From Streptomyces netropsis (lineage in GTDB: Bacteria > Actinomycetota > Actinomycetes > Streptomycetales > Streptomycetaceae), in NCBI RefSeq assembly GCF_014203545.1, contig NZ_JACHJG010000012.1, forward strand, positions 124,001 through 188,000: a stretch of 64,000 nt of DNA, read 5' to 3'. The position numbers were made by a program, and so were the translations under genes. Positions 43,336-52,033 of this stretch are shown here, piece by piece. Numbering within the stretch: the first letter of the stretch is position 1; each line of letters begins with the position of its first letter. Under the pieces are notes generated by a model, which had not been told where the DNA came from, did not search any database, and saw only the letters and a program-made list of their open reading frames with translations.

Positions 43336-43752
43336 TCAGCCGGCGACGAGGTCGCCGCGCTTGAGCCCGGAGTCCGCGGGAACGGCGGCCGGGTCGCCGC
43401 CGAGTTCGACGACGGCGTTGTGCTCGTCGACGAAGACGACACTGGGTACGAAGGAGCGGGCCTCCTCGTCCTTCATGGCGGCGTAGGCGATGATGATGAC
43501 GCGGTCACCGGGGCTGATCAGCCGTGCCGCGGCGCCGTTGATGCCGATGACGCCGGAGCCGCTCGGCCCCTCGATGACGTACGTGGACAGCCGGGAGCCG
43601 TTCTCGATGTCGACGATGTCCACCTTCTCGCCCGGCAGCAGATCGGCGGCCGCCATGAGATCGGCCGCGATCGTCAGCGAACCGACGTAGTGCAGATCGG
43701 CCTGGGTGACGGTGGCGCGGTGGATCTTCGACTTCATGAGGGTGCGGTCCAT
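43336..43752 (-). CDS. panD: Aspartate 1-decarboxylase (pyruvoyl-dependent)
   Basis: 138 residues. The self-cleavage site G24-S25 in HYVGSLTI generates the pyruvoyl cofactor. The sequence also shows MKSKIHRATVTQADL, GSGVIGINGAAARL and DRVIIIAYA, all standard PanD. The enzyme makes beta-alanine from L-aspartate. It usually serves pantothenate synthesis beside panB/panC. Here it is inside a secondary-metabolite-type operon with an adenylation enzyme and a carrier protein, so it is probably a dedicated supplier of beta-alanine. Confidence 0.95.
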   Translation of the reverse strand: MDRTLMKSKIHRATVTQADLHYVGSLTIAADLMAAADLLPGEKVDIVDIENGSRLSTYVIEGPSGSGVIGINGAAARLISPGDRVIIIAYAAMKDEEARSFVPSVVFVDEHNAVVELGGDPAAVPADSGLKRGDLVAG

Positions 43753-43803
43753 GGGGAACTCGACTTTCCTTGTCGGGAGTGGTGATGAGGGCCCGAAGGC
43801 CGT

Positions 43804-44334
43804 TCAGAGGGGCCAGGTGACGTACCGGCGCATGCCGTACAACAGCGGCGCCGCGGTGCTCCCGTCGGAGGCCGTCGTGTCGTTCGCGGTCTCCGTCCGC
43901 AGCACCTCACCGATCACGATGGTGTGGTCACCGGCCGGTACGAGCCGTTCGACGCGGCACTCCGCGAGGGCGTGGGAGTCCTCGCGCAGGGCCGGCAGCC
44001 CCGTCGCGGGGGCGGGCTCCCAGGGGACCTTGGAGAAGCGGCCGGCGGTGCGGCTCGCGAAGGCCTCCGCCGCCCGCCGCCCGGTCCCGTGCAGGAAGTT
44101 GACGACGAAGGCGCCCCGTGCGGCGAGGACGGGCAGGGTGCTGCCGGTGTTCGCCGCGCACACCAGCAGCAGCGGGGGATCGAGGGACACCGAGCACACG
44201 GCCGTGCACGCGAACCCGTAGGGCTGCCCGGACCCGTCCGCCGAGGTGACGACGGAGACACCGCCGGGATGGGCGCCCATCACGGCGCGGAAGGCGTCCG
44301 GGGTCACGGGGGCGGTGCCCGCGAGGGGGCTCAC
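43804..44334 (-). CDS. Flavin reductase (HpaC-like)
   Basis: 176 residues. A split-barrel FMN-binding fold is shown by FRAVMGAHPGGVSVVTS, YGFACTAVCSVSLDPPLLLVC and FVVNFLHGTGRRAAEAFA. Such enzymes give FMNH2 or FADH2 to a separate monooxygenase. No classical two-component monooxygenase is present in the operon, so one of the two acyl-CoA-dehydrogenase-fold proteins next door may be the partner. GTG 44334 overlaps the acyl-CoA dehydrogenase stop. Confidence 0.87.
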   Translation of the reverse strand: MSPLAGTAPVTPDAFRAVMGAHPGGVSVVTSADGSGQPYGFACTAVCSVSLDPPLLLVCAANTGSTLPVLAARGAFVVNFLHGTGRRAAEAFASRTAGRFSKVPWEPAPATGLPALREDSHALAECRVERLVPAGDHTIVIGEVLRTETANDTTASDGSTAAPLLYGMRRYVTWPL

Positions 44335-45518
44335 CACGCGAAGGCCCGCGCGTCGTAGAGGTTGACCCCGACCGCCGCCTTGCCGAGGTACTCCAGGCAT
44401 TCGTGCGGCTTGGCGGGCATGACGGAGGAGAACGACACCTCGCGGATGAGCCGTTCCAGCGGCTGGGAGCGGCTGACCGCCGCCGAGCCGCAGATCCGCA
44501 GGGCGTCGTGGGCGAGCTCGGGGCCCACCTCGCCGACGATGTACTTGGCGGCGTGCACCATGGCGTTGGCCTCCATGCTGCCGCGTTCGGCGTCGACGAG
44601 GTCGCCCGCCTCGTGCACCAGCGCCCGGGCGGCCCGCAGCCGGGCGGACATCCGCCCCAGGTCCTGCTGGAGCACCGGGGATCCGGCGCGCGCGTCGGAG
44701 GCTGCCACGTAGTCGGCGGTGCAGCGGTAGACGGCCTCGGCGATGCCGAGATAGGCGCCGGTGTACCCGGCGATCATCCAGTGCGGTTCGCGGACGAGCT
44801 TGAACAGCGACATGCCCTCGACGCCGAGGTAGAGCCGGGAGCGCGGCACGGGCACGTGGTCCAGGGTCATCGTGGCCGTGCTGGTGCCGTTCATCGCGGA
44901 CATGCTGTGCACCGTGCCGAAGGTGATCCCCGGGTCGTCGGCGGCGACGACGAAGTGCGAGACCTCGCTGCTTCCCTCGGTGCCCTCGGCGCGCGCCGCC
45001 ACGACGTAGTAGTCGGCGATGCGCGCCAGGGAGACGAAGGACTTCTCACCGGTGATGACGTAGGTCTCGCGGTCCTCGCTCAGGGTGTAGCTGGTCCGCA
45101 CCCCGCGGAGTTTGGCGCCGCGACCGGTCTCCGAGGTGGCGGACGCGAACAGCTTGCGGCCGCGCACCACCTCGTCGTTCATCCAGGACCGGAACCGGTC
45201 GGCGGCGGGCGGCAGCGGGGTGGCCGCCGCGTCCGCGAGCGCCCCCATCACGACGTTGTGCATGTTGAAGCCGAGCGCGGCGGCGCCGTTGTGGGCGCCC
45301 AGTACGGCCAGTACGCGGGAGTACCCGCCGTAGCCGAGGCCCGCGCCGCCGGCCTCGCGCGGCAGGAGCAGCCCGAGCAGCCCGGCGTCGCGCAGGATCC
45401 GGTAGGTCTCCTGGCCGTCGGTCAGTCCGGCGTCCACCCCGGCGGCCAGTGGCGCGAGGGCCGCGCCGGTCTCCTCGGCGAGCTTGAGGATGTCGTCCAT
45501 GTGTGTCGGCAGCGTCAT
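44331..45518 (-). CDS. Acyl-CoA dehydrogenase-fold flavoenzyme 1
   Basis: 395 residues, ATG 45518 with AAGGA. ACAD architecture: N-terminal helices (residues 1-120), beta domain with FASATSETGRGAK and YVITGEKSFVSLA, and C-terminal helical bundle (PVLQQDLGRMSARLRAARALVHEAG, AKYIVGEVGPELAHDALRICG). The LTERSGGSD-type catalytic loop of canonical ACADs is replaced by SATSETGRG. That fits a class D flavin monooxygenase or a dehydrogenase acting on carrier-bound acyl groups. The reading frame is open into the next gene, but they are separate proteins. Confidence 0.85.
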   Translation of the reverse strand: MTLPTHMDDILKLAEETGAALAPLAAGVDAGLTDGQETYRILRDAGLLGLLLPREAGGAGLGYGGYSRVLAVLGAHNGAAALGFNMHNVVMGALADAAATPLPPAADRFRSWMNDEVVRGRKLFASATSETGRGAKLRGVRTSYTLSEDRETYVITGEKSFVSLARIADYYVVAARAEGTEGSSEVSHFVVAADDPGITFGTVHSMSAMNGTSTATMTLDHVPVPRSRLYLGVEGMSLFKLVREPHWMIAGYTGAYLGIAEAVYRCTADYVAASDARAGSPVLQQDLGRMSARLRAARALVHEAGDLVDAERGSMEANAMVHAAKYIVGEVGPELAHDALRICGSAAVSRSQPLERLIREVSFSSVMPAKPHECLEYLGKAAVGVNLYDARAFAW

Positions 45519-45532
45519 CGATGTCCTTCGGG

Positions 45533-46693
45533 TCAGTTCTCGACCGGGAGGCCGAATTGACGGGCGATACCCACCCGCAGCAGGTCGTTGGGGCCCGCGT
45601 AGGTCAGCGCGGCCATCGGGCTGTGCAGGTCGGCGGGGAGTTCGGAGTCGGCGATGAAGGCACGTACGCCCGACAGCGCGGTGGCGTGTTCGGTGAGGCG
45701 CACGTAGTCCTCGGAGACGGAGATCTTGGTCAGTGCCGCCTCCGCCGCCAGCTGCCGGGCGGGGGTGCCCGCGTCCAGCAGGGCGGCCATCGCGTACAGC
45801 TGCACTCGGGAGCGGTGCAGGGCGAGTGCCATCTCGCTGACACGGGACGCCACTTGATGGCTCGCCCCCATCCGGCGCCCGAAGTGGTCGCGGCCGGCGG
45901 CCCATTCGACGATGCGCCGCAGGGTGCGGCGCATGGGGCCGAGGGCGTACCCGAGGATGACGGCCCGCTCCCAGGCGGTGGTGGAGGCCATCACCGCCAG
46001 CCCGGACCCCTCGTCCCCGATCAGGGAGCCCGCGGGCAGCCGGGCGCCTTCGAAGACCAGCTCGCCCATGGGAACACTCGGCAGCGCCGTCTTGGTGAAG
46101 GACTCGGCCCGGACCACACCAGGGATGTCGAGCGGGAAGAGGAAGGCCGACAAGGCGAACGGCGAGCGTCCCTCGCCGGTGCGGGCGAAGACGATGGCCC
46201 GGTCGGCGACCGGCGCGGCCGTGATGAACGTCTTGGCGCCGTCGAGGACGAAGACATCGCCCTCGCGCCGGGCACGCGTCCGCATCGAGAACGGGTCGCT
46301 GCCGCCCGAGCGCTCGGTCAGCGCGTGGCACAGGAGCGTGCCACCGTCCTGCACCTCTGCGATCGCCCGCCACGCGTCCTCGGCGAGAGCGGCACGCAGC
46401 GGGAACTGCATGCCGAACACCTGGGAGGCCAGCGCGTAGCAGATGCCCGGGTCCGCGCCGGCCAGCCCGATGCCCTCGATCATGGCCAGGGAGCGGGTGA
46501 CCGGTCCGGGACCGGTGTCGTCGGCCGCCGCCAGGCGCAGCACACCGAGGTCGGCCATCGCCTGCCATTGCGTACGGAAGTCCGCGTCGCGCACCTTCTC
46601 CACGACCGGCCCGGCCAGTTCGCGGTAGGTGTCGACGACCTCCTCGGCCGCCTTCGGTCCGGTGCGCAGCAGCAGGTCGGCGGGGGCACTCAC
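45533..46693 (-). CDS. Acyl-CoA dehydrogenase-fold flavoenzyme 2
   Basis: 386 residues, GTG 46693 overlapping the carrier-protein stop. More canonical than enzyme 1: CHALTERSGGSDPFSMRTRA (substrate/FAD loop), FVLDGAKTFITAAPVADRAIVF, and the C-terminal bundle with GRRMGASHQVASRVSEMALAL. Homologues in pyrrole-type cassettes desaturate aminoacyl groups tethered to a carrier. It is directly coupled to the carrier gene, suggesting that an aminoacyl-S-ACP is its substrate. Confidence 0.87.
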   Translation of the reverse strand: MSAPADLLLRTGPKAAEEVVDTYRELAGPVVEKVRDADFRTQWQAMADLGVLRLAAADDTGPGPVTRSLAMIEGIGLAGADPGICYALASQVFGMQFPLRAALAEDAWRAIAEVQDGGTLLCHALTERSGGSDPFSMRTRARREGDVFVLDGAKTFITAAPVADRAIVFARTGEGRSPFALSAFLFPLDIPGVVRAESFTKTALPSVPMGELVFEGARLPAGSLIGDEGSGLAVMASTTAWERAVILGYALGPMRRTLRRIVEWAAGRDHFGRRMGASHQVASRVSEMALALHRSRVQLYAMAALLDAGTPARQLAAEAALTKISVSEDYVRLTEHATALSGVRAFIADSELPADLHSPMAALTYAGPNDLLRVGIARQFGLPVEN

Positions 46694-47010
46694 GCGCCCG
46701 CTCCGCCGGCGGCCCGGTGGACCTCGACCGCGGACCAGAGGGCCTGGGGGGTGCGGAAGTTGGCCGCCACGATCTCGGTGTCGGGCAGCGCGATCCCGGC
46801 CTCCTTGTCCAGCGCCGCGACGATCTCCATGATGGCCAGCGAGTCCAGCAGGCCCTGTTCGAGGAGCGGGGTGTCGGGGGCGAGCCGCGCGGGCGTCTCG
46901 CCCCGGCCCCAGGTGATCTTGCTGCTGATGAGGACGCAGAGGTCTTCGACGCTGTTCATGTCCCGGGACACGGGCGTTACGGGCGACACGGCGGGGTTCG
47001 CGGTGGTCAT
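46690..47010 (-). CDS. Acyl/peptidyl carrier protein
   Basis: 106 residues. The phosphopantetheine site is LLDSLAIME with S57, inside a standard four-helix carrier fold (VEDLCVLISSKI, DTPLLEQGLLDSLAIMEIVAAL). The N-terminal ~18 residues are disordered. ATG 47010 overlaps the adenylation gene stop (ATGA). Presumably loaded by the adenylation enzyme with an amino acid, likely beta-alanine. Confidence 0.92.
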   Translation of the reverse strand: MTTANPAVSPVTPVSRDMNSVEDLCVLISSKITWGRGETPARLAPDTPLLEQGLLDSLAIMEIVAALDKEAGIALPDTEIVAANFRTPQALWSAVEVHRAAGGAGA

Positions 47011-48587
47011 ATCAGGCTCTCCTCGGTGGTGGCGGGTGTGACGGTCGGTGCGGCGGCATCGCCGCTGAGGGCGCGGCGGTCGACCTTGCCGCTGGTGAGG
47101 GTGGGCAGGGCCGCGACGGGGATCACCCGGTCGGGCAGCATCCGCTTGGGCAGCACCGCGCGCAGCTCCGCCAGTACGTCCCGCTCGGTCGCGGCGGTCT
47201 GGGCGTACGCCCAGATCTCACCGGTGTGCGGGGCGTCCTTGGCGACGACGGCGGCGGTGGCGACCTGCGGCAGGTCGAGCACGGCGCTCTCGACGTCGAG
47301 CAGATCGATGCGGTGGCCGCGCCGCTTGACCTGGGAGTCGCGACGGCCGCGCAGGAAGACACGGCCGTCCGCGGTGATCCGGCCGATGTCGCCGCTGGCG
47401 TACGCGCGCCGGGTGGTGCCGTCGCGGAAGGTCGCGGTGACCGTGGGGTCCCGAAGCGCGCCGCCCTGCAGATATCCCTGGAAGACGGTGGGTCCGGCGA
47501 TGTGGATCTCGCCTTCGCCGTCGGTGGGCCGGCCCTCGTCGTCGAGCACCTCGATGTCGACGCCGCCGATGCCCCGGCCGATGGTCAGCTCCTGGTCCGC
47601 GGTCCAGTCGGGCGGCATGCGGAAGTAGGTGCACGCGTTGGTCTCGGTGGGCCCGTAGAGGTTGTAGAAGGGCACGTCGCCCAGGAGTTCCAGGTAGCGC
47701 TCCAGCAGGTGCGGGGCGAAGGGTTCGCCACCGAAGGCGGCCACCCGCAGCGACGGCGGTACGGCTTCGGCGAAGCCGCCCTGCTGGAGCATGCCGTGGT
47801 AGAGCGAGGGCACCGCGACGAAGGCGGTGACGCGCTGTTCGTGGAGCCAGCCGACGACGTCGCGCGGGAAGGCGCGCAGCAGGTCCGGCATGAGCACGGT
47901 GCAGGCGCCCACCGCCGCCGCGCTGAAGAGGTCGAAGGTGGTGAGGTCGAAGGTGAGCGCGGCCTGTGAGCCGATGCGGTCGGTCTCGGTGAGGCCGAAC
48001 TCCCGGGCGGCCCAGAGCGCGTAGTGCGCGACGTTGGTGTGCGAGAGCAGAACGCCCTTGGGCCAGCCGGTGCTGCCGGAGGTGAAGAGGATGTAGCCGC
48101 CCTGGTCCGTGGGCGGGGGCAGTGGTGCGGGGGCCGCCGGGGCGGCGACCCGCAGCCAGTTCAGCCCGTGCGCCAGCGGCCCCTCGGCGGGTGTGCCGCT
48201 GCTCTCGCCCGCCTCCTCGACGGCCCGTCGGCACGTGGTGAGGGACCGGTCCGTGGTGAGCAGCAGGGAAAGACCGGCGTTGCGGGCCATCCGCGCGGTA
48301 CGGGCCGGCGGATCGGCGACGTCGAGCGGGGCGACGACGGCGCCCGCGCGCAGCGCGGCGTAGAGGGCGATCACCGTCGCCGGGCCCTTGGCGGCGTACA
48401 CCCCGATCCGTACGCCCGGCCCCGCGCCGACGGCGGCGAGCTCATGGGCCAACTCGCCGACAGCACGCTCCAGTTCGGCGTACGTCCAGCTCTCGCTGCC
48501 CGCGACGAGCGCGGGGCGGTCGGGGTGCGCCGTCGCGGACCGGGCCAGGAGGGAGTCCAGCCGTGGGGTGTCGGTCACGGTCGTCAC
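47007..48587 (-). CDS. Stand-alone adenylation (aminoacyl-AMP ligase) enzyme
   Basis: 526 residues, GTG 48587. ANL-superfamily motifs: YILFTSGSTGWPKGV (A3), FDLTTFDLF, NLYGPTETNAC (A5), ASGDIGR (A7), GRRDSQVKRRGHRIDLLDVES (A8) and GKVDRRAL (A10 lysine). The closest style is the prolyl- or D-alanyl-type freestanding ligase of carrier-based cassettes. With PanD in the operon, beta-alanine is the inferred substrate. Specificity residues were not interpreted. It overlaps both neighbours by 4 bp. Confidence 0.9.
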   Translation of the reverse strand: MTTVTDTPRLDSLLARSATAHPDRPALVAGSESWTYAELERAVGELAHELAAVGAGPGVRIGVYAAKGPATVIALYAALRAGAVVAPLDVADPPARTARMARNAGLSLLLTTDRSLTTCRRAVEEAGESSGTPAEGPLAHGLNWLRVAAPAAPAPLPPPTDQGGYILFTSGSTGWPKGVLLSHTNVAHYALWAAREFGLTETDRIGSQAALTFDLTTFDLFSAAAVGACTVLMPDLLRAFPRDVVGWLHEQRVTAFVAVPSLYHGMLQQGGFAEAVPPSLRVAAFGGEPFAPHLLERYLELLGDVPFYNLYGPTETNACTYFRMPPDWTADQELTIGRGIGGVDIEVLDDEGRPTDGEGEIHIAGPTVFQGYLQGGALRDPTVTATFRDGTTRRAYASGDIGRITADGRVFLRGRRDSQVKRRGHRIDLLDVESAVLDLPQVATAAVVAKDAPHTGEIWAYAQTAATERDVLAELRAVLPKRMLPDRVIPVAALPTLTSGKVDRRALSGDAAAPTVTPATTEESLI

Positions 48588-49366
48588 GAGAGCGTCTCCA
48601 CGGGTCGGGCGCCGAGTCCGTACTCGACGAGGAAGGAACGGGTGGTGTCGGCGACGAGGTCGGGGCAGACGAGATGGGGGTAGTGGTCGCATCCCTCGGG
48701 CACCAGCCGCCGCACCACGCCGGAGACCGAGCGCTCGACGGCGTCGAGCTGGTCGAGGGTGCCGTACTCGTCCCGGTCGCCCTGGATCATGAGGACGGGC
48801 GCGGTCACGTCGAGGTCGTCCTCGATGGTCCAGTCGCGGAACTCGGGGGAGAGCCACACCCCGCTCCAGCTCTCGAAGACCGAGCGCGGGTCGTCGTGCA
48901 CCAACCCCAGCTTCCTGGCCAGCGGACCGGCCTCGTAGGAGGCCCGGGCCGCCTCGATGCCCAGCCGGTTCTGGTCCTCGAAGTACATGTGCGGCCCCAT
49001 GGCGACGACCGCCTCGACGGGCCGCACGGAGGCGTACAGCAGCGCCATGGAACCGCCGTCGCTGTGCCCGACGAGAACCGGGCTGCGCACCCCGAGCAGG
49101 TCCAGCAGCTCGGGCAGGACCTCGTGGGCGTGCTCGTGCATATAGCGCGGAGTCCGCGGCCCGCGGGCCGGCCCGGAACCGCCGTTGCCGTGCCGGGAGT
49201 ACACCAGCGCGCGACGGCCGGTGGCCGCGGCGAGACGGGCGGGGAACCGCCCCCACGACGCCACGCAGCCGAGCCCGCCGTGCAGGAAGACCAGGGGCGG
49301 CAATTCCGGGTCGCCGTCGAGGAATACATGCTCGACGGGGCCGTTTTGTGTGTCGACTACCGGCAC
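48584..49366 (-). CDS. Alpha/beta hydrolase (first gene of the biosynthetic operon)
   Basis: 260 residues if begun at GTG 49366, preceded by AGAAGGG. A longer frame to ATG 49420 exists. Fold motifs: PPLVFLHGGLGCVASWG, YSRHGNGGSG, the elbow LVGHSDGGSMALL, the acid in MIQGDRDEYG and the histidine in EGCDHYPHLV. It could act as a thioesterase to release the carrier-bound product, or as an editing or amide hydrolase. It opens the leftward operon and overlaps the adenylation gene by 4 bp. Confidence 0.85.
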   Translation of the reverse strand: MPVVDTQNGPVEHVFLDGDPELPPLVFLHGGLGCVASWGRFPARLAAATGRRALVYSRHGNGGSGPARGPRTPRYMHEHAHEVLPELLDLLGVRSPVLVGHSDGGSMALLYASVRPVEAVVAMGPHMYFEDQNRLGIEAARASYEAGPLARKLGLVHDDPRSVFESWSGVWLSPEFRDWTIEDDLDVTAPVLMIQGDRDEYGTLDQLDAVERSVSGVVRRLVPEGCDHYPHLVCPDLVADTTRSFLVEYGLGARPVETLS

Positions 49367-49909
49367 ATCAATACCCTTCTCAGTGGTCTGTTCGTCCCGT
49401 GCGCCCGGTCTTCGGAACAACGGTGCGCACGCATGCGGGAGGGGATGCGCAAAAGGAGATACGGGCAGCCGTAGCAGGTGGATGCATCAGGAAACCACAT
49501 GCCTGTGGCAGGAATCGGAGGATTACTTCCGGTAAAGGCGTCATGGGCCCGCCTCATGACATGTCGGACATCTTTGACGTGATTTCCGGCATAGGGTCAA
49601 GCGGGTTGGGCGCCGAGGGCGGACGCGCCGGATCCACGCGCCCCGTCTGCTACTTCGCTGCTCGGAGCCGTCTCGGTCGAGGTCCGGACGGCCCGGGGGC
49701 GACCCGGTTGGTTATTTCTTTAATGACTCTTGGCTGCCGCATTGATTGCCTATGGGTAAGGCAAGGGAAAATCCGCACTGTCAACCCCCGTCAACTTTCT
49801 TTACGCACACCTGACGGCACGGGTGACGATGCGTCAGCGACGCGCTTCGTGCAGGAATCCGTCCGCCCGGTGCATCGATAAGACTAGGCAGACCGCATCG
49901 ATCAGAGAA
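49367..49909. other. Divergent regulatory region of the biosynthetic operon
   Basis: A 540-bp non-coding stretch between the biosynthetic operon and the LysR gene. It is unusually AT-rich around 49700-49800 (TTATTTCTTTAATGACTC) and also holds ATGTCGGACAT at 49561-49571. It should carry the main operon promoter. No gene is visible. Confidence 0.5.
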
Positions 49910-49924
49910 ATACGTTTGCCGTAT
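49910..49924. promoter_or_regulatory. Candidate LysR box
   Basis: ATACGtttgcCGTAT is a perfect 5-5-5 inverted repeat and fits T-N11-A (T49911 to A49923). It lies 19 bp before the LysR start, a usual place for autoregulation. Confidence 0.5.
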
Positions 49925-49942
49925 CGCCTATGCTCTGGCCGT

Positions 49943-50809
49943 ATGGGTGTTGAACTACGTCATCTCCGCAACTTCTTGGTCGTCGCAGAGGAAGGCGGTT
50001 TCACGGCAGCCAGCAGACGGCTGCACCTCGCGCAGCCCACACTGACGCGAAACATCCGGACGCTGGAGGACCTCCTGGGCGTCCGCCTCTTCGACCGCAA
50101 CACCCGCCGGACCGACCTCACCGCGAAGGGACGCGAGTTACGGGACGCGCTCGTCCCGCTCCTGCAGCAACTCGACACCACACTCGCCGACATCCGCGAG
50201 GGGGAGACGTTGCGCCTGGGGTTCAGCTGGGGGCTGCCCGACGGGTTGTCCGCCGTGGCCGCGCGCTTCGAGAGCGAGACGGGCGTCGAGGTCGAGTTCG
50301 TACGCTGCGACACCCCGCTGGCCGGGCTGGACACCGGCGTGGTCGACCTCGGGCTGTTGCGCGGCGAGAGCCTGCCGCCGGGGGTGCGTGGAGTGTTCCT
50401 CTTCGAGGAGCCGCGCGTCGCCGCCGTACCCCGCCCCGGGCCGCTGGCCGACCGTGCCGGACTGAGCTGGGCGGAACTGGCCCACTGGCCCCTGGTGGTC
50501 AACACGGTCAGCGGCACCACCTACCCCCACATGTGGCCCGAGGGCGGGCGCCCGGAGGTCGGCGCCGAATGCCGCAACTACGACGAATGGCTGGAGAAGG
50601 TGGCGGCCGGCCACGGGGTGGGCACCGCCCCGGTCTCGGCGGCCCGGCGCTTCACCCACCCCGCCGTGCAGTTCGTCCCGCTCACCGGTGCCCCCACCGT
50701 CCGCACGCATCTGGCCTTCGCCTCCCACGGCGCGCATCCGCAGGCCGCCCGGCTCGCCGACGACGCCTGGCGGGCGGCCGCCGAGCTGCTCACCGAAGCG
50801 ACCGGGTGA
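49943..50809 (+). CDS. LysR-family transcriptional regulator
   Basis: 288 residues from ATG 49943. The N-terminal winged HTH has the family signature MGVELRHLRNFLVVAEEGGFTAASRRLHLAQPTLTRNIRTLEDLLGVRLFDR. The effector domain starts near 90 (LRLGFSWGLPDGLSAVA). It is divergent from the biosynthetic operon and probably its pathway-specific regulator. The effector might be a pathway intermediate. The coding frame is open further upstream, but the LysR N-terminus fixes the start. Confidence 0.92.
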   Translation: MGVELRHLRNFLVVAEEGGFTAASRRLHLAQPTLTRNIRTLEDLLGVRLFDRNTRRTDLTAKGRELRDALVPLLQQLDTTLADIREGETLRLGFSWGLPDGLSAVAARFESETGVEVEFVRCDTPLAGLDTGVVDLGLLRGESLPPGVRGVFLFEEPRVAAVPRPGPLADRAGLSWAELAHWPLVVNTVSGTTYPHMWPEGGRPEVGAECRNYDEWLEKVAAGHGVGTAPVSAARRFTHPAVQFVPLTGAPTVRTHLAFASHGAHPQAARLADDAWRAAAELLTEATG

Positions 50810-50971
50810 ACCGCCGGACGGCCGAACGAGGGCCCCCGCCGCTGCCCGGCATGCGGGGGGCGTCCGTCGTGGTGGCGCACGACGCGCCCTGGCGGCCCGG
50901 CTTTTTCCGGTCCATGGTGGGGGCTGCATCCCATCTTCCCCATATGGCACAGGAATTCAGGAGGCAGCCCC

Positions 50972-52000
50972 GTGGACGCCACCCAACCGGCCCCCGGTGA
51001 CAAGGAATCCCTCACGCTCCGGCTCAGCGAACACGCCCTGGGTTACCTGCACTCCGCGGCGCTCCGGGTGGCGGCGCGCATCGGCATCGCCGACCACCTC
51101 GCCGACGGCCCGCGCACCCCCGAGGAGCTCGCCGCCCTCACCGGCGTCAGTGCCCCGCACCTCCAGCGGGCGCTGCGCCTCCTCGCCACCCGTGAGGTGT
51201 TCCGCGAAGACAAGGACGGATCCTTCCACCTCACGCCCGCAGCGGAACTCCTGCGCTCCGACGCGCCGACGTCGATGCGGGACGGGGTCATCATGCTCAC
51301 GGACGAGACCTTCTGGAAGCCCGCCGGGCGGCTCGAAGACACCGTCCGCGCGGGCCACACCGTCTTCGACGAGATCTTCGGCGCCCCCTTCTTCGACCAC
51401 CTCGCACGCGTACCCAGCGCCGGCGAAGCCTTCGACACCGGCATGGCCGGCCTCTCCGGCAGCGAGGACGACCTCGTCGCCGGCGCCTACACCTTCCCCG
51501 CGACCGGCACGGTCGTCGACATCGGCGGCGGCAGGGGCGGTCTGCTGCGCCGGACGCTCCTGCGCAATCCGGGCCTCACCGGCGTCCTGTACGACCAGGA
51601 AGCGGTCCTGCGCCACCACCACCTCGAGGACCCCGCGCTCGCGGGGCGCTGGGAGGTCAGGCCCGGGGACTTCTTCGCGTCCGTACCGGACGGCGCCGAC
51701 GTCTATCTCCTCAAGCGGATCCTCCACGACTGGAGCGACGAGGACTGCCTGCGCATCCTGCGCGCCTGCCGCGCGGCCATGAAGGACGGCAGCCGCCTCC
51801 TCGCCATCGACGCGGTCATCGTGCGGGACAACGCCCCGGACCTGGGCAAGACGCTCGACGTGCTGATGATGACGTCACTGGGCGGCAGGGAGCGCGGCGA
51901 GCAGGAATTCCGCCGGCTGCTGGCCCAGGCCGGACTCGAACTGACCCGTGTCCTGCCCACGCCGTCGGCGATGTCGATTGTGGAGGCCACTGCCGTGTGA
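50972..52000 (+). CDS. SAM-dependent O-methyltransferase (acetylserotonin OMT-like)
   Basis: 342 residues, GTG 50972 with AGGAGG upstream. An N-terminal winged-helix dimerisation domain (LRVAARIGIADHLADGPRTPEEL) precedes a Rossmann methyltransferase domain: VVDIGGGRGGLLRRTL (SAM motif I), RWEVRPGDFF, and the catalytic-histidine segment ILHDWSDEDCLRIL. It resembles polyketide and phenolic tailoring OMTs. Could act on the product of the adjacent operon. That link is contextual only. Confidence 0.88.
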   Translation: MDATQPAPGDKESLTLRLSEHALGYLHSAALRVAARIGIADHLADGPRTPEELAALTGVSAPHLQRALRLLATREVFREDKDGSFHLTPAAELLRSDAPTSMRDGVIMLTDETFWKPAGRLEDTVRAGHTVFDEIFGAPFFDHLARVPSAGEAFDTGMAGLSGSEDDLVAGAYTFPATGTVVDIGGGRGGLLRRTLLRNPGLTGVLYDQEAVLRHHHLEDPALAGRWEVRPGDFFASVPDGADVYLLKRILHDWSDEDCLRILRACRAAMKDGSRLLAIDAVIVRDNAPDLGKTLDVLMMTSLGGRERGEQEFRRLLAQAGLELTRVLPTPSAMSIVEATAV

Positions 52001-52033
52001 GGCCGTGCGCGTGAGGTGAGTAATACTCTCCAA

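Noticed and set aside
44331..46568. One 745-residue reading frame spanning both acyl-CoA-dehydrogenase genes
   Set aside because: The frame is accidental upstream of 45518. A ribosome binding site and ATG at 45518 begin enzyme 1, and enzyme 2 is in another frame with its own motifs.
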